Shown piece after piece: positions 50,261-64,000 of a stretch of 64,000 bases of DNA; the first letter of the stretch is position 1; each line of letters starts with the position of its first letter. This DNA is from Tubiluchus corallicola. Taxonomy: Eukaryota; Priapulida; Priapulimorpha; Priapulimorphida; Tubiluchidae. The notes beneath the pieces were generated by a model, which saw only the letters and a list, made by a program, of their open reading frames with translations, had not been told where the DNA came from and did not search any database. Location of the stretch: NCBI GenBank assembly GCA_030141605.1, contig JAQGDQ010000004.1:1893001-1957000 (forward strand). The letters are read 5' to 3'. A program made the translations under genes and the position numbers.

Positions 50261-51768
50261 AATGAATTCAAAAATAATAGATGCCATTTTTTCTTGCATA
50301 TCTTCGGTTGCCAGCTTGGATTTCAAAATGGCCGCCACTAACATTTAAAAATTAAGCTTGTTGCTGATTTCCCCATAGGAAAGTGCACGCAATTATTGAC
50401 CAATAGCTGGCAGCATTACTGGTGGATAAACCAGTAGTTAGGCAACACTGTAGTGAACTGTATGTTAAATTAGTGAATGGGAGTTGATGGCATGAGGTGT
50501 GGTCCGAGATATCACTTTTTGATATTGATTTTTTTATTAAAGGCGATAAAATATTTAATTTCCGCCTTTGGTTAGACATCGTCTAGTAAAATTAGATGTA
50601 ACGTTTAAAAATAAATAGCGGTACACAATTTACAGACAAACATGAAATGAAAAAAGTAATATAGTTGAGTTTTTTCGTTTAGTGATGGTAGTTGAGTTTC
50701 GCTAAAGTTATACATTTTTCTCCAACGTACGTGTAGAAAGCCATTGAATGAGACATTAATTAAAATAATGCTAAAACAATCACTTTACTCGCCAACGCAA
50801 AATAAAACAAACATACAGCAGTAACCAACAAATGGCAAACATTTAAATACCCAGTCACGAAAAGATGATCTTCCGATACTCCCAAAACACCAATTGCACA
50901 AATCCGCAAATTCGTCTCGGTTAGGCCGTTGGAAAGCAAATGATCGACAGCTGACCAGTAACCATCATAGTAAAGGAAGGACTTACATATGAAAACTACC
51001 GTTACACTTTGTATAGATGATTCTTCTAATGCAATTATGTGTTTGAATGAAGCTTGCCGACTCCCGCTAGTAAAATGCGAAAACAGTAACAATAAGGAGA
51101 TTAGAGACTAAAGCTTAGGCAGTCTAGTTTATTCATGTTACTGCATTAATTATTCAGCTACACGTCATTTCTTCTTCATTTGAATTGAATTGAAAAAAAT
51201 TATTCGTCGTAGAAGAGAGCTCAACGTTGCAGATAATGTTTCGTAGTCTTTAATAATTGTTAAAATAACGTAAAAAATGCAGTCATATAAAGTCATGATG
51301 ATTATTACAAAACATCGTTACGTGGCGCACCCGAACGCGTAACTTACTTTTAGAGCTGCATTCAAATCGTCTGGCGATCCCAGGACGGGGGGCCCTGAGC
51401 GTATCAGAAAAAGGCCAGTAGGACCACAGTATTTAACCTAGATCTAACTTCAAAAGGTGTGCCTCACTTCAGCCACAGTTTATGTATCTGTTTAATTAGA
51501 TTTTCGGCCAATTAAATACGAATAATATAAATGTGTGAATAACAATCGTTATGTTGTTAGTATTTAATGCTTAGCATGGTAATACTATTTGCGTGTATTA
51601 GTGCAAGGTATATAACGCGTGATTTATTTGTTAAAATTAGAAATTTGTAGGGTAGGTAAGGGTGGGGGCTGGTGGATAAAGAGACTTCACAATGTGAAGT
51701 AGCCTATGATTGTTCCACTGCTCGTTACAGATGCCTATCAGAATTTTTGTTGATTTTGCATGTAACGC

Positions 51769-51776
<8 letters not shown>
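50261..51776. other. Intergenic with one unusual minus-strand frame
   Basis: A minus-strand frame at 51092-50760 (110 residues) contains SRQASFKHIIALEESS and DGYWSAVDHLLSNGLTE and ends in a hydrophobic stretch. An internal GTAAGT near 50985 could be a donor. I recognise no family and the frame may be accidental. Nothing else is seen. Confidence 0.3.

Positions 51777-51809
<33 letters not shown>
51777..51809. repeat. (TA)n microsatellite
   Basis: About 16 TA dinucleotides in a row. The open frames crossing it are artefacts. Confidence 0.95.
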
Positions 51810-51811
<2 letters not shown>

Positions 51812-52479
51812 CAAAAATATATAATTGAGTGGTTTGGATCGGTAACCAAGCCATTTAATTATTTACAATCGAAAGCAGTAAAAATGACAGGCATCATAGA
51901 CGAATGTATTGCATATGACTGGCGTGACTAGAGGATTTACTCCATTTTTTGCAACATTCCCTCTCGAAATACTCTCGGATAACAATTTGCAAAGTTATAA
52001 GCAGTCCGCCTTCAATGCGATTACTAGGCTAAAATTACATATAGGCACTAGACAAAATTTTCGCATAGCCTTCCCAAAATTAGTACATGTAGCTATGATG
52101 AATTAGATAATAAGAATGGTTTAATTACATGATAACACACCAGAAAGATAACTGAATTGAATCCTCATTGGAGAGACCTTAACGAAAATCAAGATGACCA
52201 AATAATAGCTTTTATTCAATACTGGTACTGATTGGCTATTATAGTTGTTTCAGAAAAATTGCGGCCAGTAATTACAGTGAACGTCAAGATTCACTTCTCT
52301 AGGAAAATTATTTGAAGTCATTGGCCACGTCCACCCGGTCACTATCAATCTCAACGTAGAACGTTAGTACGTTCAAAGGATTAATCAACAGTAATGTTAC
52401 ACTTCCATTATGAAATGTCTGCAAGTCTTGATAGGCAGGTTTTTGACATCATTTTATTTTTTATAGTATGGTGAACAAC

Positions 52480-52602
52480 TCATTGCTATGATGACCAGCA
52501 GGGAACTTCATACCCAGTCTACTGCTATGGTGACCGTTGTTGTGGAAATCAACAGGGAACTTTCTTCCCAATCCGTTGCTATGGTGACTAGCTGACCAGC
52601 GG
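52480..52602. repeat. Degenerate tandem repeat, about three units
   Basis: TTGCTATGATGACCAGCAGG is followed by CTGCTATGGTGACC ... AACAGGGAACTT and then GTTGCTATGGTGACTAGC. The units are about 45-55 bp and share TGCTATGRTGAC and CAGGGAACTT. Confidence 0.65.
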
Positions 52603-55546
52603 TCATTGATCTAACTGACTTAACACTCACTGATGACACAGCTGCTGCCAGGCAAAACTCTCGCATAGCGAAGTTACATAAAATAATATTTTATTTTATT
52701 CATAAAAATAATACTATTTATTCTAATTATGTTTCTAATAAAATAATTTAATTAATATCTCATAACAAAATTTGTTTAATTAATTTCAGTCCTATTACTA
52801 AACATTGGAAGAACAGAAATGCAGCTAACTTCTTTTAGTTTTAATTCTAATATAATATCTAGTAAAGAAAAAACAATTTTTGCAAACGCAATGTTATAGT
52901 TAAAAACTGTAACGTTTTTAACTATAAATGTTTTTATGTGCTTGCAATAAAATCGAAATGTTATAAATGTAAATTACTAAATACTTGATGCTGCTTGCAT
53001 ATTCTATTTTATCTAACTTATTACCGGTAGGTTTAATTCAAAACACATTTTTAGCAAATAAAAACAACTACTTTACTGTTTATAAGCTTGGACGTATAAG
53101 TCAAGTGTTTGACGTCCTGTAGAGTTAGCTTACATTTGTGCTGTATTTCATTTATGAAAAACGTGTTTGGTTAAGTTTGAAAACTAGAAAAGTAAAGCAA
53201 CTATTTTCTGCTTCACTTTTTTTAGCATAAAGCAATTTTACCAAACGATAACTATCTTGGGCTTATTTTATATGTTTACTGTTTTCCTGGGCAGACATAT
53301 ATAATTGAAAAATGATCATGGTTATATTACTCTTTTATATAATCGTAATTTAACTTCATTCTCGAATGCATTTACAATGTTCAGATTTTCAAAATGAGTT
53401 TTATTTGTGTATTTCAAACGAAGCCATGTAGTTTTTTCTGTGTGAAAGGCTTTTTCAGTTCCATTAGATTAACCAGGTTTTATTACACAGTCATCATTTA
53501 GGATTTGGCCTTCAGTAGAACTGAACAGCATTATTACTGTGTTACTGAAATGCTTAACTATTTTTACAATACTTGCACAGCAATGCCCTGTTACGTTTGT
53601 AGTTAGTCTTATCGCACAGTTTCCTTAACACCGCTTCAAAGTAGCGAAATTAAAGTGGTCTTAACCGGTTATACTAATTAGCATCAATCAGAGACAAGAA
53701 AGCGCTAGCAACGGCGTTAAGCATCAAGCAAAAGTTTAAAGGCGTCGCTAGATGTTAATGATGACGATGATGTGGGTAAATGTGGGGTTGTGGTGGTGCG
53801 GCGACAGTTACTGCAGCAGTGTATATTCGGTGTCTTATCTCAGTGGTTACCATTGAAGCACATGCGCAAAATTTTGGGATTTTGTACGTCTAACAGTCGG
53901 TGAGACCACAGTCCTCTTTTTTCAGTTGTGATGTTGGAACGTCATTCGAAAGATATTTTTATTCACATCATTACGATCTAAAAATGATTACTTATAAAAG
54001 AGGTCGTATTTCAAAACTTTTCAAGGCGGTAACAAGGTTACTTTAGTATTACTGCGATTTGCCGCGTCATTTAGGAAAAAAGTTAACGACGGAAATACGA
54101 AACGAGACATTCAATCTGGCTCTCAGTCTTAGTGAAGAATCAATTAAAGCCAAAACGAGCAATTAGAACATCGTTACCAGTTGTGTTAAACCTTGTGTTC
54201 AAAACTGGGGTAAATTTGATCCATACCTGATATGTTACTGAGGCATTGCTTCAGCATATCCAGTGCTACATACATTGCAATTAGCACATAGAAACCCAAA
54301 CTTATTTTTTGTTACTTTTCTTGAGAGTTAAACGTCCTTAAAGTCGAAGGTTGCTTTTCCCTTTATCAAAAGCTTTACAGTTTTAATTACAAAAACACAG
54401 CGTTTGTCTAATTAGAGAAAATTTTCCTTTCATACTTTTTGACATTGAGTTTTGTAACAAACAGTCGAACAGTCGGACAAACTATGGCCTCGCTTTCAAC
54501 ACGCTACAACGAACAAGTCCTGTACTTTATCATTGAAATAAACACAGAAACAGAATGGCGAGCTGAACATTTAGCAAATGGAAACTTGAAAAATATCAAA
54601 ATACAAGCCGCGAATTTCTTTTTAAAATTCAGCTGTCTGTGTCGATTGCAAATAGTCTGACTTAATCACGTTAAGTCTACAAATACAATGTAATGTTTAG
54701 TCTGTAAACTACTTTTCAAATTTTAATTGACAAATTTATTTCCTAATGTTGGCTTATTAGGATGATCGGTCAGCTGGCCCTATTATCAGTTACGGTTGCT
54801 ACATTAAGGGCATTTATACACGCATTATTCATTCAATTCTTATAATAAGCGCAATGTTTTTTCCTAAGAGCAAGATTTGGACAGTTTTGTGCAACAAACT
54901 GTCGATACTTTGGTAACTAGAGCGTGCATAGAGAGTTCAATGCTTTCTATTACTGCTGCTATTATAAAACATAATTATTTTAATTTTTCAAACGAAATTA
55001 ATCTTTGGTAGACAACAATAAAGCTGATAGTACGCCTCGGATATTTAAGGTATCATTGAAACCAAGCGCAGAACTATAATTGTAAATTAAACTAATACAG
55101 CAACAAAATCCAGAAGGAAAGTCAAAGGAACACATAAGATGAATTGAAACAAGAGGTAACAGAAAAACGTAGTTACAATTACATAGTTGCTAAGGTAATA
55201 AATTTTCACATCGTTTCTATAGCAACTGCTTAACTTTCAAGTAAGATTTGTTGACTGTTCGTAAAATGGTGAAATCGAGGTTTCTATCTAATCTTTGTGT
55301 CAATACCGTTGCTAAGATAAACAGTAACCATAGCAACCAACTTATGAGAATAACATTTTACATTATGCCCCCGCCTAACTACTACCACTATACACATTCA
55401 GTAACCATGATAATGGAATTTTATATAACAATGTCGAAAGCAGTATACTGTGTAGGTAGAAAAATTATAGTAGGAATAAAAAATATCCTGAGAAAAATAA
55501 ACATGGTATGAATACATTTTTGGGCTATTTTGAGCTGGGACAGTTA
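52603..55546. other. Intergenic, no gene seen
   Basis: Nearly 3 kb without a family-like frame. A 73-codon plus-strand frame at 54439-54660 has no signal peptide or motif. No repeats of note. Confidence 0.4.
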
Positions 55547-55590
55547 GGGTAGTACGCCCGGATGAACTGAAACAGGGTAGTACGCCCGGA
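55547..55590. repeat. Repeated palindromic 16-mer
   Basis: GGGTAGTACGCCCGGA occurs at 55547-55562 and 55575-55590. The core GGGTAGTACGCCC is nearly palindromic and locally GC-rich. Confidence 0.7.
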
Positions 55591-55795
55591 GCTATTCACA
55601 GTTTTTTCCTCACTATTATCCAGATGATAACAATGGTGCATAGAGTAATATTAACAAGGTCAACTCTCAAATGGTACCTGGTTACAGTATTGTATAATTC
55701 CATCCTTTGCCATGCACAGATTTGTACATTTTCAAGTCCTGACCTCGACCTAAAATCAGCCGGCCCTAAAAAAATTCCCACGGCCAATTCATCAG

Positions 55796-55874
55796 CGGAA
55801 TTTTTAGGAAATACTACGTAACATACTGATTCAACCGGAATTTTTCGTGAATACTACATAACATACTGATTCAG
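55796..55874. repeat. 40-bp tandem duplication
   Basis: CGGAATTTTT starts at 55796 and again at 55836. Each copy continues through AATACTACRTAACATACTGA. There are a few substitutions between copies. Confidence 0.8.
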
Positions 55875-56303
55875 AAAAGATAAAAAGTGTTTGTGTTGCA
55901 ATTAATTACCATAAATCTGGATTTTAGTGGTATTCTGCCAGGTTAATTAATTCTGTGAGAATTGTAATGGCCATTCTGCTACCACGTATATATAAGTTCT
56001 GACTAATTATTTCTTTAGCCAACCAGATATGACACACCTACGTGAAAGATATTCACACCACTGACAAGCATGAAAAACAATAATTCAGTAATACAAAACA
56101 TTAATCAATAACACACGTGCTATGCATATGTATGACATAATCTCAATTAAAAAATATCGGGGAAAATTTAAATAAAACAAGACATACAAAAATAATACAA
56201 TAAAATAAAAAATGCAAAGTAAAAGCTAATATATAAGAAGCCAAAATGTAAAAATACAATAAAAAATTTTAAGTACAAAAATAAAAGTATGACAATACTA
56301 TAC

Positions 56304-56895
56304 GCACTGTACCTGAAGAAGACAAAAAATGTGTAAAAGCAGTAGCAGCAGCCGCAGCAATAACAACCACCACAACAAAAGCAACAATAACAATCACAAC
56401 AACAACAACAACAGCAGCAGCAGCAACAACAATAACAAACATCCCTATCTTTTTCTATTTTTTCTATTTCTCTCATTTTAACTCTAAGTTATTCAGGGAC
56501 TTAGTTACTTTTGCCCTTTACGTCATATCTCACGAGTGCCTTTTCACATTTGTTCGTGTTTCTATTGTTAGATAAAATTGTGCTTATTCTTATCTTATTT
56601 ATCCTCGTCTTTTTTCCATTGTTATTTATAAACGTTTTTACCGTCCATTTTATCGTTATCACTTCTTTCAGTCTGTTTTTGCGACTTTGCGCTCTATACT
56701 CTTTTCATAACTTTCGTATTCATAGCAAACATTAAGCTGGTTCAGGCAAAGTTAATGTCGTTAATTCCACAGAGGGTGCTAATATTTTTATAGGGTCATA
56801 ATTACGCTTTTCGCTCAAATTAAGTCGTTTACAATGTAATGAATAATCGTCATTCTTATTAGTAAGACAGTAGTATGCACTGTACCTGAAGAAGA
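56304..56895 (+). repeat. Dispersed direct repeat pair
   Basis: GCACTGTACCTGAAGAAGA is identical at 56304-56322 and 56877-56895. Both continue with AAATGTGYAAAARCAG-like sequence, so about 45 bp is shared. The (CAR)n tract lies inside the interval. This could be the ends of a small element or duplicated flanks. Confidence 0.55.
56337..56437. repeat. Trinucleotide (CAR/AAC)n tract
   Basis: A mixture of CAG, CAA and AAC/ACA triplets. On the minus strand it reads as poly-Cys, an artefact of composition. Confidence 0.85.
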
Positions 56896-58291
56896 TAAGC
56901 AAATGTGCAAAAACAGGATAAATAAAATCAATTTTTGAATCTTACGAATTCGTCTCAGAGGAAAAGTGACTTTATATTAAGATGTGACCAGAAAGCAAAA
57001 AAGTTATTTTTGTGGTTTGTGGTTGGAAATAACTTGGTTAATCACAGGCTAAAATGTGAGGTGTAAGTTCTGCGCTAGTCAAGAAAAGCTATAGAGGCCA
57101 ATGCAATCTTTAAAACTCCGGATAGCGCATTGAGGTATAAAGAAGAAAAACGAATATAGCCATTAACTGACACAAACATAACATAATTCTTAATGACATA
57201 AATAGTGACAATGAATTTTAAAATCTCACGATCAGAAAACAAGAAAAAAAGAAAATAAATCACATGGAATTGCAGTAAAGCTTGTATCGTTTTCAGTGTG
57301 ATAATTGAAAATGTATGTGTTAATGGCATAAATAAAAAGCTCCCCCAAAATTAGTATTAGTAAACCCATGTGGTTTATTTGCCTTTTTCTTTCACCTGAA
57401 GATAAAGTACACTGTAACGTTTGTGTCTTTTTTGCTTTTTCCGTTTGTGAGGTTTTTTAATTCATTAGTATTGAAAATCATAACAGAGCATTGAATAGGA
57501 GAATTACAGGTGCCCACGCTTATAGTAGCTATACGCTGAGGTTATAGCTATATTTTGTAATAGTGATTGCGCGATAAAAGTCAAATCTCTGTGATTGTAG
57601 ACCATTTGGAAGATTAAAAGTTTCAATATGTAATATTGAGTTGCTCACTTACGCTCGATCAAGCAGCTTAGGTTGAATTATCCCCGGTTTATGTAGCAAT
57701 TTCATTTAACGTTTTCGCATAATTTAAAAATAACAAGCAAAACGTGGAGGAGATGATAGGAGTAACAGTAAAATAAAACTACCATATAAGATTGTACAGC
57801 CTGATATGCTTGCTGTCCTGCGACAAATCTTATTAACTTTTCTATGGTTATTATGAACATGCTGGCTTTTCTTAAAACGGTTACGAAACCCTGAGAAAGT
57901 TACGTTTGGAGCTCAAGCTATAGGTTACACAATGTTAATAACTTTTCCGCTTTTAAACTTATTGCTAAGAAACTCTCTCTTGGTCTCAAAGCACAAGGAT
58001 TTTTTTCATTTAACATTTTGTGCTTTTTCGTTTTAGGATAACTTTTATAATTTTAAACTTGATAGCGCGTTTCTTTCAGCGCGTTCAGACTTTCACAGTT
58101 ATGAAATGAACTTTAAAACCAGACAGAATATCAAAATCATAAAAATTTATTTAGAATGCACTGAAGATACTAAAACGTCCACACGTTTTATTATGTGCTG
58201 GTGTCATCATCACTGGAATAAAGAACTACAACAACAATGGAACATATGTGGACTGGAATTTAGACCTGTAATTATAAATGGAACACTTTAA
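56896..58291. other. Intergenic, no gene seen
   Basis: AT-rich. A 61-codon plus-strand frame (58106-58291) has no recognisable motif. Confidence 0.4.
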
Positions 58292-58411
58292 CCCCCCCCC
58301 CCCCATAACAATCTTTAGGGGGCGGGTAGAAATTGGTTAGAGATGCGGGTAGTGTTAGAACAGTAACAAATGTGTAGAGCTGTCTTGAGTATTAGCGGGG
58401 GGGGGGGGGGG
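58292..58411. repeat. Inverted homopolymer C13 ... G15 pair
   Basis: A run of 13 C (58292-58304) is followed 92 bases later by 15 G (58397-58411), with further G runs nearby. The two could pair as a hairpin, and the G run could form a quadruplex. GGGTAG motifs lie between. This may be a small element with homopolymeric ends. Confidence 0.75.
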
Positions 58412-58634
58412 AGGGGGTTGTAAGGAAAGTTCAGAAAGTTTAGACTGCAGAGGTAATAATAATGAAATTGTTGATGTTTGATTGACGTTTAGTATTGTTG
58501 CAATGCGATCCAAAGTTTAAGAACGTAGAGCTATAGAGTTTTACCAATTAGCTGGGCATTGAAATTGAGATGAAACCAGTTATGAAATGTTTTTGCTGAT
58601 TCATAAATTTACAATTTTTTTTGTTTCTTTTTAG

Positions 58635-58711
58635 ATATTGTTCCAAATCAAAAGTTTTATGGCAAAATACATAAACGAAAGGCAAAACTTCAAGATGTTC
58701 CCACTTCTTAG
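58635..58711 (+). CDS. Possible short terminal exon, unrecognised
   Basis: A strong acceptor (TTTTTTTGTTTCTTTTTAG) is followed by a 24-codon frame (IVPNQKFYGKIHKRKAKLQD, then VPTS) and TAG. It would start in phase 1. No upstream exon is identified, and T-rich acceptor-like tracts are common here. Confidence 0.15.
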
Positions 58712-59454
58712 TGAAATTTGTTTTTCAAATGTTAATGGCCTGCGAGAAGCATTTATTAGCATAAATAATTGAATTATTCATTACTGAACAGACAGTGAAT
58801 GAAACGTCACCTTTGCCATGGCATGGCCATCGCGATTTTTATTTAGTATTTTTACTTTTTTAGCATCTTTAAATAAAAAACCACAACAGTTTGTATTACG
58901 TAGTTGCTGGCAAATGAGCTTGCAAAATCACTACACTGAGTTTGGAAGGTAAGGGATTAAAGCGTAACGTTAAGTTGCGAGTTTCTAACATAAATCTTCA
59001 CGATCGTAAATCGATCGCGACGCAGGAGTTGAAAGTTGGCAAGTGTTTTAGCGACAAGTATGAATAGAAGAAGACTAAATATTTGATGAATGAAAGGACA
59101 GTAAGATTTAGGTCAGTTAAAAGGTGTGGGAATCTTATCTTCATACTAAGCTTCAGCAATACTAATGTACAAAAACGATCTTCCTTGTTGCACATCAACA
59201 AAAATGTTGTGAACAAGTTGTTAAACTGTACAAGTAATCTTTGAAATAGATGGACGACTACTTTGTTCATTTGTGTTTCATCAATGCTCTTTCACTTGTT
59301 TGTTTTATGCTCGTTCGTGCGTTTTTTTTGCTAGTTTATTCGTTTGTCTGCCCAACTGTCCGTCCGTCCATGTTTGGTCGTTTGCGGTCATTTTTTATTG
59401 TGTATTTGGGAATTATTGACTACTGTATGGTGATTGGTTCCTATATAGATTTTT

Positions 59455-59560
59455 GGGTTGTTGTTTGAATGTTTGGCTTGCTTTTTGTTGGCTAGTTTGA
59501 TGGTTTCTTGGTTCGTTGGCTGGTTGGCTGTGGGTGGTTTGGTTGTTGTTTGAATGGGAA
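59455..59560. repeat. TTGG/TTGGTT-rich simple tract
   Basis: Reiterated TTGGCT, TTGGTT and GGTTGG words over about 100 bp, G/T only on this strand. No coding meaning. Confidence 0.6.
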
Positions 59561-61189
59561 TTTTTCAATTTTAAAATCGTACGAAACTTGTTTTCTTTTT
59601 AATAATGCATAAATGTAACAGAAGTGATCAAAAGTAAGATATGCTTTTAATTATTACTGAATTTTATGGAAAGCGCCACATTGTGCATGACGACGCGAAT
59701 TATTTCCTTTTGGACTGTATTTTTGTTCCTTTATTATAATTATAGTGATTGTTCCCCATTGCCTGTTTTAGGTTATTTTGCTACCTGATATTAGACCGAT
59801 TTTAGTTTGCTTATTTTCCTACTATTTTGAATGTCTTTATGACCGGTGACACGTTACTTTGTTTAGTGATAAATGAGTGAGTTTAGTCATAAATATTGAA
59901 CATATAAAAATGACAGGTGTTAACAGAATAACCTACATACTTGTTTAAATCAAAAATGGCCGGAAGAAGTCATTGTAAAATACTGAACCAAAAAAGTACA
60001 TATTTTTAGTAATTTGATAGTAAAAAAAACTGATTTACTGTATTTGAATCATAGTAAAGAGCGGTAGCTATGCTCTTCAAATTTATTTGAAAATAGCAGG
60101 ATACCCAATAAATCATTATATAATTCCTTTTGGACTAAAATTTGATAGAATTATCTAAGACTCATGTCTATATTGAAGTGACGTTAGAAAATATCTTACA
60201 CGCGAGGCTTAACAGCAAGATATACAAGTATATATCTAGAGTTGATGTGATTAAGCTCATTGTGTTAATACAATAATCCGATGATACCCGCATAAGGCTT
60301 CTTATTATGCCGCATTTATATTACTGCATCAAAATATCCCATAAAGTTGGGACTTGGCCGTTAGGCGTACCAAACATACGCCCAGTGACTGTAGAAAATT
60401 TACTGTCATTATGCATGTTACTCAATATACTAGCTTATGCTGAGAATCTTCGTGTATAAAATGTATTAATACTTAATGTAAGTTAACTTCGCTCCCATTT
60501 TAAATCTGTTCCATTATGCCTGTAGACAGTGTTCTTTGTTAATTGGCGAAGGAAACTAATTAAGCTAGCTTTACAGGCGGTTTATGGTCATTATGTTACA
60601 CATTCATGCACATATTGTAACTACGTGTATTAAAAATTGCTCTATAAATTTTTGAATTCCTTTCATTAAGATAAAGGTTAAGATGACTATTTCAAACAAA
60701 ATATGAAATGGTCTTTAATGATAGGAGTGTTGCGTGTTTATGTGTTTATGTCATAACGGTAGACATTTATTTATCTTTTTAGCGAAATTACTGACGTCTT
60801 ACAGGGCAAATTTGTTCTTCAAATCCCATAACGAAAGCAGTAATCAAAATTATAATACAATAAAATACAATCCTCCACAAGGTGCAATCTTAAAAACATG
60901 TATACGTTAATAAGTAATAGAGGCTAATGCAGACATGAAAAAGATTTTATATTGCTCGTTAGAAGATTACAATTTCATTTAATTTCATCTAACAACAACA
61001 ACAACTACAACAATAATAACCTTTCTATTATGCGGCTGAGACGTATGATCTATTCACTATTCAGTTCTCCCAGCTAAAATGCCATAATGAAACTTGGAAC
61101 TACTCTACATGGTTAATTAGTCATTCTTTAAAGATAATATTTTTAAAAGTGATCCAAAGTATCTTAAAGCTCTATTCTTTTTTTTGCAG
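59561..61189. other. Intergenic, no gene seen
   Basis: AT-rich spacer with no family-like frames and no strong repeats. Confidence 0.4.
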
Positions 61190-61322
61190 AGCAATAATTC
61201 CTAAAGAAGCCACTTTTCATTCAAATCCTCAAAATGGACATGGCACAGAATTTGCGACAGAACGAAATATAAATTCCACCACTTTGGGTTCTACTTGGCT
61301 GCTGCAAATCTGTAATAGATAA
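61190..61322 (+). CDS. Possible coding exon, unrecognised
   Basis: A textbook acceptor (CTATTCTTTTTTTTGCAG) is followed by one base and then 43 codons (AIIPKEATFHSNPQNGHGTE ... LGSTWLLQICNR) to TAA. The residues look like real protein and the GC content rises locally. A weak donor (TGTAATAG) lies near its end. I find no partner exon and no family, so it is only a candidate. Confidence 0.25.
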
Positions 61323-62868
<1,546 letters not shown>

Positions 62869-64000
62869 AAGAGAAAATAAGGTGAACCCAAGAAGACTAC
62901 AAAGGAGCGTCGCTGCTGCTTCTAAAAGCTCGTAAAAACTCAATTTTCATTATTTATAGTTCCACTTTTTCAAGTTTTGCGAACTATTAAAATGACGTTG
63001 TGAGTTCTTGATAAAGATTCAATAAATTGCACCGTCGCAAATGTGAATTCGTTTAAATTAATTAAATCTTTTATTCACTTTAAATGCCTTAAAAATAATT
63101 TTTGAATTATAGTGCAATCAAATGTAAATCAGATTTTATCTGTCAAATTCTTGGAGACTTCGTAGGAAAGTAGGGAGAAGAAATTAATCTCCTTGAAGTA
63201 AATTCATAACTTGCATAAAATAACTTGTAATTTGTCTTTCATAATTTTGATGACTAGAAAATGACTGAATTCATAACTTACCCAATTAACACAGAAAATG
63301 AACCAAAATAGTTATATCTCGTCCACCGTTGTAAACTTGTTTTTGCCAGTATCCCAATCGTATTACCTTCCGTAATTCTATATTAACCGCTTCAATTGCT
63401 CTTTCAATTAATTTATATAAACCAAATTAATTAATTAGCTTTCAGCACAGTTAGATAATTTGGCACGTAAGTCACAGGTGAAAAAATTCGTTAATTAATA
63501 TCATGTTCATGGTAACAAGTTCTGCGTCTCAGTGTGCTGGCTGCTGTCTATCAGCTGAAACTATCTGCGCATTTGAAGCCACGGTACAACATTTTCTGCC
63601 AGGTGGTCTTTTAGCTTCTCTACAACACGCGTGGGTCGCAGTTCATCTGTGGGTGAACAGGATATTCTAAGGCAAACGATTTAATTGCGAAACAAAAGGT
63701 CTCTAAAAAATAACAATGTCAAAAGATTCATTCAAAATATGGTCACACATATTAGTTGCACTTTCAGCCAGCAAGTGCGCAGCGTACATCACGTAACTCA
63801 TCGTTTGCTATTTTCTAGTTTGTTTTGAACAAAGAACAAAAAGTGTAAAAAATCTTCAACAAGATCAGTAAATTTTCACATGCGCTCAAAATACTCGCCT
63901 TGAAGTTTTACATCGTCTACGTGTAATGTGGCTGCATGCACAGTTCATGTTTCGCTTGCGCGGTGGAAAAACAGAAAACTGGAAGTAAAGAAGTAAGAAA
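62869..64000. other. Terminal flank, no gene seen
   Basis: AT-rich sequence with no open frame of note and no repeats that I can define. Confidence 0.4.

Noticed and set aside
56168-56476. Poly-Cys containing minus-strand frame
   Set aside because: The Cys run is the translation of a (CAR)n tract, and the hydrophobic rest reflects AT-rich DNA.

Overview
This window is nuclear DNA from an animal: coding exons are short, are bounded by GT-AG introns, and sit in AT-rich, gene-poor sequence full of microsatellites and decayed transposons. A predicted allatotropin-type peptide (core GFKNSALQTARGF-amide) on the minus strand points to an arthropod or a close ecdysozoan relative. The species cannot be named from sequence alone. 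A non-insect arthropod such as a chelicerate is a guess.

Four genes are supported. (1) 548-1441, minus: an intronless class A GPCR with an unusual lack of the TM3-ECL2 cysteines. (2) 3743-8686, minus: a complete seven-exon RNF41/NRDP1 E3 ubiquitin ligase. (3) 14617-30129, plus: a complete ARMC8 gene, the scaffold of the CTLH/GID E3 ligase, in 18 coding exons, all phase-consistent and totalling 655 codons plus stop. (4) 37546-41669, minus: an allatotropin precursor gene in two phase-matched coding exons separated by a 3.8 kb intron. RNF41 and ARMC8 are divergent neighbours and both act in ubiquitin ligation.

The RNF41-ARMC8 gap (8.7-14.6 kb) holds a 920-bp inverted-repeat element, a 1,204-bp hAT derivative with a perfect 8-bp target duplication and a broken transposase start, and rearranged LINE fragments. 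ARMC8 introns hold a 2 kb TTAA-flanked element, a hAT-like MITE, and a 97-bp tandem triplication that copied the end of an exon with its splice donor, the donor being mutated in the copies. The allatotropin intron is crowded with inverted repeats: a 1.3 kb foldback element whose outer arms are degenerate tandem repeats, a perfect 23-bp hairpin and a ~650-bp palindrome. A tRNA-derived SINE begins just after its stop codon.

From about 41.7 kb to the end I recognise no complete gene. The region holds a second tandem-repeat foldback-like structure with a hammerhead-like motif, a long TTGGCA minisatellite, a 285-bp MITE, two long (AG)n tracts, inverted homopolymer C/G tracts and three weakly supported possible exons.
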